NCBI GenBank assembly: GCA_002102555.1 | Contig: MCFL01000187.1 | Location: 1-48,311 of the forward strand | Source: Catenaria anguillulae PL171 | Taxonomy: Eukaryota > Blastocladiomycota > Blastocladiomycetes > Blastocladiales > Catenariaceae | Direction of reading: 5' to 3' | Length of the DNA stretch: 48,311 nucleotides | Part shown: positions 1 to 12,039 of the stretch, one piece after another | Position numbering within the stretch: the first letter of the stretch is position 1 | Layout of the letters: each line of letters begins with the position of its first letter | Notes under the pieces: generated by a model | The model's database searches: none | What the model was told of the DNA's origin: nothing | The model's input: only the letters and a program-made list of their open reading frames with translations | Translations under genes and position numbers: made by a program

Positions 1-3000
1 TCTGCGCCATGGCGTGCAAGTATACGAGCGCGTCCGACGTGAGCGTGGCGCGGTTGAACCTGGCCTCGGCCTCGGCATACTCGACATCGCCACCTGCACG
101 CACGACCGTATCAAACACGATGGGAAGAAGCACGGGCGAAAGCGGCGACTTCGCGGGTGTTTCTTGGTCGCAACAAGTGCAACTTGTGATCAATGGACGT
201 GGGATCGCGTCCGAGGGCGTCACGGCAACGAGCTCGTCAAACAAGACCTTGGCCTGATGCAGCGTGGGCGCATGGCCGACCTGGGCCGCAAACGACAGGA
301 TTTCCGTCCTGAGCAGGCTCGCACGTGCTCCGATTCCTCTTGCCTTGCATCACCCCAACTTGCTGATGCTGGTCCTTGTCTTCCCAGCCAATCTCGCTCA
401 CCACGCCATCTACAATCTTGGCCACCACCCGCTTGACTTGGGCAAACTCTGGATCCCTTTCCAACAAGCGCCGCAGCATGCTCAACCGATCCATGGCGGC
501 ACCCCACACCACATATGTCGTCTCCTTGTCAATGGGCGCAACAAGCCCAGCACGGCCCCAATGTACTCTTGCGCCGCGCCGGCCATGAGCCGATCCATGG
601 CATCCTCAAACACGCCCGCGCGATCCAGCGGCGTCCACAAGTCTGCGTCCTTTGCCCACCATTCGGAAATGGTCTCGAGCATGCTCGCGGGCAGTGCAAC
701 GCGGAACAAGCCGTGCTGGCCGACGTTGAGCTTGACGACCCAATGGGCTTGCTTGCCTCCCGCACTTGCGGCCAAGTCGGCAGGTGGCGCAGTCAGCGCC
801 AATGCGCGCGACCGGTCTGTGACAAGCGCCGAATCGACCCTGGGTGCCGTGGGCACAACCACGCCCGATGCGTTTGTCCACACTTGATACGTGACGGGAA
901 CCTGCCACACGGTGCCCTCCGTGTCCTTGTTGCCAAAGCCCATGCTGCGTTCTTGCGTGACAGTCACCTCGCGCGGGATGGCGCCGCGGCCCGATGCCGT
1001 GGCACCGGCCACGGTCAGCAGCGGGTATCCAGGAGCATTGAGCCATTCTTGAACGACGCGCGTGATGTTTGCGCCGCCCGCGACCGCAGAGATAGCATTC
1101 CACAGGTCGGTGCCCTCGGCGTTACCATAGGCGTGCGCCGTGAGGTACGAGTGGATGCCGGAGAAGAACGAGTGGCCGTTGGCTTCCAGGTAGTGCTGGA
1201 TCATGTGCAGAATGGATCCGCCCCTGAATAACAAAAAAAAAGCGGACATTCAGTAATCTGAAGCCGCAAAAGCCATCCAAAGGACAGTGGAGACACATAC
1301 TTTGAGTACGAAATGGCATCAAACAGGCCTTCGATCTCGGCGGGATCCTTGACATCGGCATGCAAGGGACGCGTGTGCGGCGATGCATCCGCCATCATGG
1401 CGCGCACTTGGTCGGCACGGTAGAATTGCGAGTTCATGTCGAACGAGGGCTCGGCAGCGTTGGCGCCAATAAACTCCATAAAAGTGGCGAATCTGTTCGC
1501 CAAATGATGCGCGTACGGTCAGCAGATTGAGGGGAATGACCTTGGGACAGGAAGCGTGCGCACCCTTCGTTCAAGTATAATTCGCTCCACCATGCAAGAG
1601 TTGCGAAATTACCAAACCACTGGTGTCCCAGCTCGTGGGCAATGACGGTGGCCACGCGCTGCTTGTTGACAGGCGTTGAGGTAGGTCCGAGGAGCAAGGC
1701 CGTGTCGCGGTACGTGCTGTATGTAGCATGAGAATCGCCAAAGCTTGTGAGTGGGGAATCCAACAAATACCCATTAGAGAAAAGCTGAAAACGCACACGA
1801 GACCCCAGTTCTCCATCGCACTGTGCGTAAAAAAGTCATGTCAGAGCCCAGAGCAGCGTGCACCCAAGAAGTTAAGAGCCAACATACCCAGCAGCAAAGT
1901 CTGGGATTGCAATCTGGTCCGACTTGGGCAACGGATACTCGATCCCCAACACCTTCTCGTAATGGTCAAGAATCAGGGCTGCAGCCTTCGCAGCGTACTC
2001 GCCCATCTTTTCCCTACCGGGCGGTGCCCAAACAGCCACGTCCACACCGCGCTTTGTTTTTGACCTGACGGCCTCAAAGTCGGTCACAGCAAACGCAACC
2101 AAGTATGTAGACATTTTCGGGACCGTATCAAACTCAAACGTCTTTGCCAACGCCCACTTGTCACCTGACTTGTCCCCGTTCCCGTTGCCACTGTTGGAAC
2201 CGGCAATGGAGGATTCGCGCACAACCGGCATGTTTGACAGAGCGTGCAAATGTGCTTGCGTGTGCATCTTGATCTTGAAGGTGGCCTTGAGACTGGGCTC
2301 GTCAAAGCACGGGAACGCGCGCCGGGCATCGGTCGACTCGAACTGCGTCGATGCAATCCATTTGTCCTTGCCTGTCTTGTCGTCCGTGTACTTGGACAGG
2401 TAGTACCCGCGCAACGAACGGTCGAGACGGCCCGCAAATGCCGTGTGGAACGTGGCGGGTCCCACGGGAAGCGTTTGGCCAAAGACAAAGACGTGGTAAG
2501 AACGAGCAGGGTGGATTTCGTGGCGGACGGGGGTCAGCGAGGCGTTGGACGAGGATGACGCGAGCGTGAGGTGTGTTGACGTGAGATTGAGTCCCGATGC
2601 ATGAATGACGAGAAATTGGGTCGGGGTTGTGACATTGACGTGCACGTCGACCGAGCCAAAGAATGTGCTGTTGTGCTCGCCATCCAACACGGAGGCCAGT
2701 TCCAAGTCGTAATGCACGGGCTTGATGGTCACGGGCAAACGAATCTCATTGTATACGCCACCCTGACCACCAGGCGGGATCAAGACGGGTGCACCCTCAC
2801 GGCCATCACCAATGGGCAACGAGCCTCCGCCGCCGGGGCCCGATCGCGGGCGAACCGCGAGCAGGATGATGAGCATGACGACAATGCCGACCGAGACGAG
2901 CACGAGGAACGGGATCACGAGCCGGCGTGCATGGTGCGAGATCGAGTCCTTGAGCGATTCCCAGGCGGTGGGCGCGAGGTCGACCTCGTCGTTGAGGTCA

Positions 3001-3186
3001 TCTTCGGCCACAGGTACGGCGCGGTATTGGCCGCGGCTGGCGGTAATGGATGGAGGGCATGTCAGCAATCAGAAACGGTCCCGAACCAGCGCGGAACGAC
3101 AGATCACAGACATACGCTTGTGGAGCGGCGGCCTGGTTTGACCCCGGGGCGGCTGACGCTCTTGGCGTGGTGACACTTGAGCTCAT
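1..3186 (-). CDS. M1-family zinc aminopeptidase, type II membrane protein (partial, 3' end outside window)
   Basis: This gene encodes a zinc metallopeptidase that removes N-terminal residues from peptides. Exons by eye: 3186-3116, 3036-1888, 1820-1797, 1716-1564, 1492-1301, 1223-1; every junction keeps phase. The start is the ATG at 3186. A short cytoplasmic tail is followed by one membrane helix at about residues 63-85, so the enzyme should be an anchored ectoenzyme, as in APN/ERAP. Splicing restores the exopeptidase motif GAMENWG across the 1887-1821 intron, and the HELGH motif is followed after 18 residues by the zinc-ligand Glu in LNEG. The C-terminal ERAP1_C-like domain is recognisable to the window edge (for example [11 protein letters not shown], then [12 protein letters not shown]), but the frame changes near 545-575 and again near 320-350 without plausible introns. 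These are either consensus errors or a decaying allele. The family call is firm; integrity is uncertain. Confidence 0.9.
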
Positions 3187-3788
3187 CTTGGTGGCAGTTG
3201 TTGACGTTCGGACGGAATGGCGATGGATGGATGGATGGATGGATGGACGGAATGATCGCAGTTGCTGGCGGCAGACAGGCGGGGCTATAACAGGCTGGGC
3301 GGGCGGGCGGGAACAGTGGGCTCAAGTACGTTCGCTCATGGAACGCATTTCAGTGTCGACTCAACTAAAGTGCCTTGAGCAAGGGTGAGAAGCCAAGGTG
3401 ACAAGAACAGCCGATCAACATCACGCGGATTATCAACTTGCAGCACCTGCACGTGACTGTTTAATCATGAAAGCTTCCCGATCCGCCGCCATGCCCGGCT
3501 TCTTTGCCGTGAGTTAATACTTGCCTGCGGCCGCTTCCCACGCATTTTTTTTGTCTTGCACCCACCCATGCATGGATCGCGTTGCTTGCTCTTTCCCTCC
3601 TTTCCTCAATATTGCATGCAGTTGTGCTAGTATCCAGTACTTATCCACTGCACGTCCAGTACGTGAAAACAGACGTCGGTCCGAGTCGTGGGAAAAACCA
3701 GAGTTGGAGATAAATTTGCAAGATAGAACAGGAGAAAAAAATAAAGAAACTAGAACAATTAAAGCATGGGAGTACACCGAACAGAATC
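3187..3788. other. Intergenic: aminopeptidase promoter side and GLDC 3' flank
   Basis: No gene is seen. A GATG tandem microsatellite of about six units lies at 3222-3247, just upstream of the aminopeptidase start codon, in its presumed 5' UTR or promoter. The remainder, down to the GLDC stop, has no recognisable feature. Confidence 0.5.
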
Positions 3789-6700
3789 TTACTCGGCCAT
3801 CTCCTCAACCGAGGGGCAAGTGCACACCAAATTCTTGTCGCCAAACGCATCGTCCACGCGCGCAATTGTGGGCCAAAACTTGCGCTCGCGCAACCCTTGC
3901 ACTGGGAACGCAGCCACCTCGCGCGAATACGGCTTGTCCCACTTGTCGGCCAACAACACCGCGACTGGATGCGGGGCATTGACTAGCGGGTTGTTATCCC
4001 TGGGCCACTCGCCGCGCTCCACCTTGGCAATCTCCTCGCGAATCGCCAACAAGGCCTCGGCCAACCGATCCAGTTCCCTACGACCCTCGCTTTCTGTCGG
4101 CTCAATCATGAGCGTGTTGGCCACAGGCCACGACATGGTTGGCGAATGGAACGAGTAGTCGTGGAGCCGCTTGGCAATGTCCACAGCCTCAATCCCCAAA
4201 TGCGCAAACGGCCGTGCGTCCAAGATAAACTCGTGCGCGCACAGGCCGTGCTTGTTGGTGTATAGGATCTTGTACTTACCCTCGAGCCGCTTCATGAGGT
4301 AATTGGCGTTCAAAATGGCCGTTTGCGTCGCGCGCTTGAGCCCGTCGGCGCCCATGAGCTTGATGTATGCCCACGAGATGGGCAGAATCGACGCGGATCC
4401 ATAGGGTGCCGCAGACACGGGACCCAGGGCTTTTCCCGGCTCGCCGCCGCACCGCGCAGCGTACTCTGGGTGCGGATGCGCAGGCAGGTACGGCGCAAGG
4501 TGCTTTGCGACGCCAATCGGGCCGACGCCGGGCCCGCCGCCACCGTGCGGGATACAGAACGTCTTGTGCAAGTTCAAGTGGCACACATCTGCGCCATAGT
4601 CGCCTGGGCGGCACAGGCCGATTTGCGCATTGAGGTTGGCGCCGTCCAAGTACACTTGTCCGCCGTTGGCATGGATAATGTCGCACACTTGGCGGATGCC
4701 GTCTTCAAACACGCCAAACGTCGACGGGTACGTGACCATGATGGCCGCAAGCTTGTCCTTGTGCTTTTCGGCCTTGGCCTGCAAATCCGCCAAATCCAAG
4801 TTGCCTTTTTCGTCACACGCGACGGCAACCACGCGCAACCCGGCCATGGCCGCCGACGCAGGGTTGGTCCCGTGCGCAGACACTGGGATCAAGCACACGT
4901 CGCGATGTGCCTCGCCACGGCTCGCATGATAAGCGCGAATCACACGCAAGCCAGCATATTCGCCCTGAGCGCCCGAGTTGGGTTGCAGCGACACAGAATG
5001 GAACCCCGTGCATTCGGCAAGCGCATATTCGAGCTCGTCAATCAACTGGGCGTACCCTTGCGCTTGGTGGGCGGGCGCAAACGGGTGAATGTTGCCAAAC
5101 TCTGGCCACGTCACGGGCACCATTTCCACGGTCGCATTGAGCTTCATCGTGCACGATCCAAGCGGGATCATCGAGTGCGTCAGCGACAAGTCCTTGGACT
5201 CGAGGTGTTTGATGTACCGGAGCATTTCCGTTTCCGAATGATAGCTGTTGAAGACCGGGTTGGTCAAGTAGGGCGATGTGCGCACGAGCGAGGTTGGAAT
5301 GGACGACGCGGGCGCAGACGTGGCCGCCACCTGGTGCAGCCTGGTCCCGGGTAAGGCGCGCGCCGTGGTGGCCAAGTACTGGTTGCGGCGGCTCGCCTGC
5401 GCAAACAGCGAAATCAAGTGCGCAACATCGGCCGCCGTCGTCGTCTCGTCCAAACTCACCTGCACATGCTCGCCGTCAACCACACCCAAGTTGACCCCCC
5501 GCGACTCGGCAAGCGTCACGAGGGCATCGACGCCCTCGGGCACACGCACGCGCAGCGTGTCAAAGAAGGTTCCGTTGACCACCTCGACGCCGCGAATCTC
5601 TTTGAGTCCCTCGGCAAGCACGCCCGTCAACTGATGCACCTGCGTGGCAATATCCTTGAGCCCGCTGGGTCCATGGTACACGGCATACATGGCGGCCATG
5701 TTTGCCAGCAGCGCCTGTGCCGTGCAAATGTTGCTCGTGGCCTTTTCACGGCGAATATGCTGCTCGCGCGTCTGCAGAGCGAGCCGATACGCGCGCTTGC
5801 CCGTGGCGTCACGCGTCACACCAATGAGGCGCCCTGGCATGCGGCGCTTGTGCGCGTCGCCACACGCAAAGAAGGCGGCGTGCGGGCCGCCGTACCCGAG
5901 AGGCACGCCAAACCGTTGGGCTGACCCAAAGGCAATGTCGGCGCCCCATTCGCCCGGTGGCGTCAGCAGCGTCAGGGCGAGAAGGTCCGTAGCGCACGTG
6001 ACTTGCGCCTTGTATGAGTGGACTTGAGCGGCAAACGACTTGTAATCTTCCAGCGAGCCGTTGGCGGCCGGGTACTATGTGTGCACAGGTTGAATATCGT
6101 GTGAGCACAACGAAATGAAACCACCAAAGAAAGAAGCAATGAAAAAGAAACAAAAGGGAAGGCATGAGAGCAATACCTGAAGGAGAACACCCATGAGATC
6201 ATCCTTGACACTCTCCAAATCAAACGTCTTGTAATCACCCACCACAACGTTGATCCCAAACCCTTCGGCGCGCATCTTGAGCACAGCCAGCGTCTGCGGA
6301 AACACATGCTGGTCGACGAAAAATGTCTTTTTCGCCTGCTTTGCCGCCGCAAACGTCATGATCATGGCCTCGCCCGCGGCCGTGGCCTCATCGAGCAAAC
6401 TGGCGTTTGCCACGGGCAACCCCGTCAAATCGGCCACCACCGTCTGGTAGTTGAGCAGCGACTCGAGCCTGCCCTGCGACTGCTCAGCCTGGTACGGCGA
6501 GTACTGCGTGTAATACCCTGGGTTTTCCATGACGTTGCGCTGGATGACAGCAGGCACTTTGGTGCCATAGTACCCTTGCCCAATGTATGTCTTGAACACC
6601 TTGTTCTTGTTAGCAATGGCGCGCAGGTCGCCCAAAATCTCGGTCTCAGAACGTGCGGGTCCAAGCGCCAGGGGCTCGTGGCGGCGGATCGACGCGGGCA

Positions 6701-6974
6701 CCGATTTGGTCACGAGGTCGTCGAGCGAGGCGCACCCAACTGTCGACAGCATGGCATCGAGGTCGGATGGGGACGTCGGGCCGTTGTGCCGGCGCTCAAA
6801 CGTGTCGAGCGGAGCGTATGTGTTGAGTTGCCGGCGGGTCGCGCCAAGTACCGGCCGGGCGGCCGAAGTGGTGGCTGATCGGCCAAGCGGGCGGGCGGCT
6901 ACGGCCGCGGCGGCAACGTGGGCAGGAGCCGGGACAGCCCGCGAAAGGCGGATGAGGCGGCGGGAGGACGACAT
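3789..6974 (-). CDS. GCV2: Glycine dehydrogenase (decarboxylating), mitochondrial P-protein
   Basis: This is the P-protein of the glycine cleavage system, a PLP enzyme that decarboxylates glycine and passes the aminomethyl group to lipoyl H-protein in the mitochondrial matrix. Two exons, 6974-6177 and 6074-3789, are joined over a 102-nt GTATTG..TAG intron and give 1027 aa, the normal eukaryotic size. The ATG at 6974 opens an Arg/Ala/Ser-rich mitochondrial presequence. The N-terminal GDC-P half contains YIGQGYYGT and [14 protein letters not shown]; the C-terminal half contains GSCTMKLNA and the PLP-lysine motif HLNLHKTF (Lys at about residue 770), followed by the Gly-rich loop [14 protein letters not shown]. 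The C-terminal [12 protein letters not shown] block is present. No frame problem was seen. Confidence 0.97.
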
Positions 6975-8459
6975 GATGGCTTTCTGTTGTTGAGCTCTTT
7001 GGAATGACAAAAAAATATAGATTCCGGTCAGCGTTCTCAGGTTGATCTGGCGTGATCGCACGATTCCAGGATGCGGGCGGGCAAGACAGGCGGTTGCTGA
7101 CGTATGTGCATGCCGTCTGCGGTGTTACGGAAACTAGGAGCAGCGGGAAGCAGAGCGAGAGTCACAGTGGGAGCGCGGGTACGGACCGGGTGCGAGTGCT
7201 TGTCGGGCGCTTGGGCGGCGTATTGGGTATTGGATGACGGAAATTGACGGGATGCAGAGCTCGCTCACAGTCGCCTAGCCTTCATGGAAACAACAGCTGG
7301 GTTGCATGGGATTCGGTCTAGGTAAACACATATGTGCAGTGTCGAGTGCACCTGAGTTGGCGGCGGCGACCAGCTCTTCTTATTGCCGCCCGCCGGCCGC
7401 CAACGCAAACGTGGCAACTTGCGTTGGGGAAAACCGCCGGCAATTTGCACGCGAGCGAGCCAGCGACGCGTCTTCCTCAGAGGAAGAGAGTGTGACGAAT
7501 GTCCACAGTCCACAAGCTTCGCAAGCTTGAAACACACCCGACCAGCCGATCATCAAGCGCCATCCATCGGCATCGAAGCCCGTTTCAAACGAAAACCTCG
7601 GGTCCCGAACCGGCCCGAGTTGTACATCGGTAGAAACCGGCGCAGAATCTTCGCCAATGCTTTGCATTCATTCCAAGCTGATCGTGAATTTGATCGTGGT
7701 GAGACAGCGGCAGCCGTCATTCTTGTGGTTGTAAAACGTCAAGTCGGTCGGTCCCATCAGGGGTATCTGAGCACCCCTGGTCCCATGTAGGCAAATACAA
7801 ATTGACATGCTCGCTGCCGGTTGACACGCAAAAGTCGACGGAGCGAATGGAACACTGTGTATGAATGTATGGCGAACGGCTAGAAACCAACCAAAAGGAT
7901 TGAATCAGGCACAACAGCGAGAGGGTGGGAATGACGGGCCGCCGAAAAGAAAAGTGGTGGGTGGGGGGTTACATCAGGCAGGCAGCAAACGGAAGCAAAT
8001 GAACCGAAGAATCAAGGCACTGGTGAGAGGTAGGGTGTAGTAATCGGCGGCTGAACTGGGTCCAAGACTTCAACAAAGGAAACAACGAACAACAACGATT
8101 CAAAAGTAATCAAACAAGAAGCAGAAGGAAAAGGAAATCAACAAGCGAAACCACAAGCAAGAACCAGTACGGCTATGCAAGCGTCCATGTTAAATGAGCA
8201 AGAGGAGGTAGAGACGAACAGAGATGGATATACGCCAGAGAAGAAAGAAATGAAACAACATGAAAACAAAAGGCATGGCACACAGGGAGGGAAAAAGAAA
8301 GAAAGAAAAAAAAAGTAGCGAATGACCGTCGCATCAACCACAACCCAGTCGACGCCCGGTGGTGGATGGTACTGAGCGCATATGCGCAAATACGCCAACT
8401 ACCTAAATCCTGCGCACATCCGACTCCACTCCAAAGTCCCTCTCCCTCCTTCGCCCCCT
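6975..8459. other. Intergenic between GLDC start and kinase stop
   Basis: About 1.5 kb. The 6975-7250 part is the likely GLDC promoter. The 8000-8459 part is purine-rich on the plus strand and is probably the kinase 3' UTR. Open frames here are short, lack family resemblance and are not called. Confidence 0.4.
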
Positions 8460-10365
8460 CTATTTATTCAACACTTGCTGCGACCCTGCCTCCTCTGTAA
8501 TGGTGGGCGGCATGGCCACCTGCGCCAACCCGGAATGATGGCTTGGGTCGTGCGGCAATCCGCCCGGTGTCAACAATGCCCCCGCGGCATTTCCCGGTAC
8601 TCCAACACCAGACGCACCATCGTCTCTGTGTGTGGCCATGGCCACACGGTCTGTGGTGGCGACCGACGAAGACGCAATCATACTGGCATCGTCGCGCACA
8701 ATGGGCTGCAGGTCGATAAACGAATGCTCGCCGTGCTCGCGCTCGGGCTTGGGTTTGCGCGGCTTTGTGTAGTCGTACACGACAAACTTTTCCTCCATGA
8801 GCCGCATTTCCTTGGACAGTTGCGGTTGTGGCTGCCCAGGTTTCGGTTGTTGGCGCTTCTTGTGCTTGAGCGGGTTTTCTTCCAGGAGCAGTTCCTCGAG
8901 CTCGTGCGTTGCGTCAAAGTTGGGCCGCTTGGCCTGTGATGCAAGTGTGTGCGAGCGTGCGCAAGGGTTAGCGGAGATACATGCGTGCAAAGGGGTACCG
9001 ATGAGATAGATACGTACGTCGGGAACAAATGGCGCAATAGCATCCTTGGTCGCCATGGTGTCGTATGGCAAATCCCGTGTCCAAGGGTGGAGCTTGAGGT
9101 TGTCCAATCCGGTCGGTCCGGCACCAAGACGCTTGGTGATGTCGCGTGTGAGGAACTATGAATTGCAAAGACGAAAGCATTCACAATGAGAACCCGATTC
9201 AATCATGGCGAGAGCAGGAAAAACCATGAACACGAGCGTACCCCAAGAATCGCATCCATGCACTCCTTTGACACATGTGTCTCGGCGTTTTCGGGGAAAA
9301 CCACGTCCTCGGTCAAGATGGCTTGCGTCAACGCCTCGTTGGTCTTTCCCCGGAATGGTCGCTAAATCAACGCCAATCCAGTGTCAGCCATGTCAGTCCC
9401 CGCAAGCACAAAAGCGCGCGCCACGAACGGCAGCTGACCGACATACCTTGCCAAACAAGAGCTCGTATGCCATGACACCTAAACTCCACCAATCCACACT
9501 GGCAAAGTACCCCTTCTTGTTGAGGACCTCGGGCGCCATGTACGCCATGGATCCCGCCACGGCCGTCAACGGCTTGTTCTCGTTGTAGTGCACGGCAATG
9601 TTAAAGTCGGTCAAATGCGCATGGCCCTTTTCGCACAGGAGCACATTGTCGGGCTTGAGATCACTGTGGACGCAAACGTGCGGCGGCGCCTGTTTGTTAG
9701 TCGCCATGGTCTTTGCGCGCTCGCAACACAACACACGCGAAAAAAGATTAAGCCGTACCGATGCACAATCTTGCGCTCGTGCAAGTAGGCCAATCCGAGC
9801 GCCACCTCGCCGACGTAAAACTTGACCACGTCCTCCTTCAAGCACCCTTGGCGGTCCAAGTGGAACCGCAAGTCGCCGCCCAGCATGAGATCAATCACCA
9901 TGAACATGTTCTCGTCGTCTTGGAAGGCAAACCGCAAGTTACAAATCAGGCAAAAGTCGATTTCCTCCAATAGCCGCCGCTCTTGGATGATGTTTTCGAC
10001 CGCCTTCATCTTGATGCATTTTGCCTTGTTGATGTACTTAAGGGCGTAGATCTTTTGGTCCTTTTTGTGTTGCACGACGCGGACCTGCAATGTGGAAATT
10101 GGACAAGAATAAAAGGAGGGGTGAGAGGGCGGGAAGGCTAAACAGAAAAAGAAATCCGAGAGGGCGCGCCGGAATGTACCTTGCCAAAAGCTCCCTTGCC
10201 TACTGACCGCAACAGCTCAAAGTGATTCAAATCGACTGGATTGGGACGCGAATGGAAAGTCAGCAAAACATAAAACATGAAGAAATCACAACCAACAAAA
10301 CTGGAAACGAACATACCCTCGCCATCGAAATCAATCGTCTCCTCCTTACAGCATACTCCGCCCAT
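8460..10365 (-). CDS. YANK/STK32-family Ser/Thr protein kinase (AGC group)
   Basis: Seven exons (10365-10317, 10235-10180, 10084-9759, 9663-9447, 9361-9242, 9155-9018, 8933-8460) splice in phase to 459 aa. The N-terminus MGGVCCKE offers a Gly-2 for myristoylation and adjacent cysteines for palmitoylation, suggesting membrane attachment. Kinase motifs in order: Gly loop GKGAFGKV at 29-36, catalytic Lys in YALKYINK (about 51), HRDLKPDN at 143-150 (restored by splicing), DFN in place of DFG, then YMAPEV and VDWWSLGV. DFN and the sequence F(E/D)LLRSVGKG..MFMVIDLMLGGDLR match STK32A/B/C rather than Ypk or PKA kinases. The C-terminal ELEELLLEENPLKHKK block also matches STK32. The roughly 130-residue Pro/Ser-rich tail is poorly conserved. 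Substrates are unknown. Confidence 0.92.
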
Positions 10366-12039
10366 GATGACAGCAAGGATCGAGGGAAGGCGTCACGGGC
10401 TTGAAAAGATGAGCGGATGGCGTTGTCGTTGACAGACTGCAGGCAATGGCGATTGAGCGAGTGGAAGTGGGCCTGTCACGGGTATTGCAAGAAAAAAACA
10501 AGCTTCGAGTGACAGTGGGATGGCAGGAGGATCGCGACGGACGAGGAACGGGTTCTAGGTCCAATGCGATCTTGTATTGCGTCGTCGCACGGGTTGAGAA
10601 ATCCGAGGGTTGCGCCACAGGGTTTGGATGGTTGAGGAGCGGCAATTTCGCGAGCCGAGTGGCAACTGCACCGGCGGATGTACGGAGGTATATGAGCAGT
10701 TGACCAGTGTGTGTGTATGAGGCCGACTCTGGTGGTGTTTGCGGGTCAAGCAAGCACGAAAGCAGCTTCAGACAAGATGAGAGCGTGTTGGGACCCAAGA
10801 GCACGGGAATCGACGGTATGTTGCTCGGCTGCAGTGGATAAATCCGGCGCGCAGGTAGTAGCAGTAGCGGTGGCGCCTTTACCCGGGCAACGCTAGAAGC
10901 GGTTGTTGTCGAATACGGTCCGACGTAGGGAATGCGTGCCTCTGGGCCTCTTGTGGGTTGGTTTGTTGATGCAGCGGTACGATCCGCGAGTGGCCAATGT
11001 AATGAATTGGCGGACCGATAAGGCCAACGCAAGCGTGAGCGCAGCAGGTGGGTTGGACCAAGTGAACGGATCAAGCGATTCCAAGTCGGTAGAGAATCGA
11101 TGAGTGCCGAGAATCACGGGATGGTGAGGTACTTTGGGCTTCTACTGGTATGAGAAGGCGGATGGATGATGGTTGTTTGCTTGGTGGGCGTGTCGATGTT
11201 CTGGGCCAGCGAACGATATGATGAAGACTCCGTGGTCCAAGGGCGACAGAGCGGGCCAAGAGCAACAGCGATGACGGCGAGGACAGGCGAGTCGCTAGGA
11301 AAAGGCCGGCGTAGGTAAATGAATGGAGCGATTGCATGCAGTTCCGTTGGGATCCAGGGCGATGGGCTACGAGACTGACTATTGGGACAGTGTCGGCGTG
11401 ATAAATCTCTCGTGGCTTATTTCATTTAGAGAAAAGGTAAAGTGGGGCGTTTTTGGGCGTGTTTCTCTTGAGTGCCAGCGCCAGCACTCTGGACTGCCGA
11501 GGTGAGAACAAATCGTGTGGTTTGATGGAGCCAATCGGGGCTCGGACAGGAGAGAACCTGGTAAGGAATGAGTCCGCCGTACACATACCTCATGCGTCTT
11601 GTCTACACGTACAACCAATAACAAATCATTGAATCCACCCAAGGTGGATGGATCAATGCGGACATGGGCGAGTCCAAGGGTTACATTTTGGTCGTGAGCG
11701 CCACCCGTCCACCAAAAAAATATGTGAATGTACATATACTTGCGAGATGCCAAAAGAGTGTCCTCACCTCCACGGTCGTTATTTAACGCAAATAGCAGCA
11801 GGCGGCTGTGTGAACGGATATGAAGGTTGGCAGCATTGTGTGGTCAAGACCACACTCCAAGGTCTGCGAATAGGATAACCGCTCACCGAGAGGATTTCCT
11901 CCTGGAAACAACTCTGGAAACAGCTCGCGAAACCGCAGGTCATTGAGATTCAACAAGCTGTACTCAAGGGAATCCGACAACACACGCAAATAAACGAAGA
12001 AACAAAACTCTATATGCACAAAAATGGCCGCCGGTGCAA
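10366..12039. other. Intergenic between kinase start and ABCC stop
   Basis: About 1.7 kb. It should contain the kinase promoter and 5' UTR (10366 to roughly 11100) and the ABC transporter 3' UTR. A 242-codon minus-strand frame at 10346-11074 runs across the kinase start codon in another frame and has no domain signature, so it is not called. No other structure was recognised. Confidence 0.4.

Noticed and set aside
4323-5354. 343-codon plus-strand frame within GLDC
   Set aside because: It is antisense to the highly conserved P-protein and is explained by GC-rich codon structure.
10346-11074. 242-codon minus-strand frame upstream of the kinase
   Set aside because: It overlaps the kinase start codon in another frame, is Ser/Pro/Arg-rich without domain signature, and most likely is 5' UTR and promoter.
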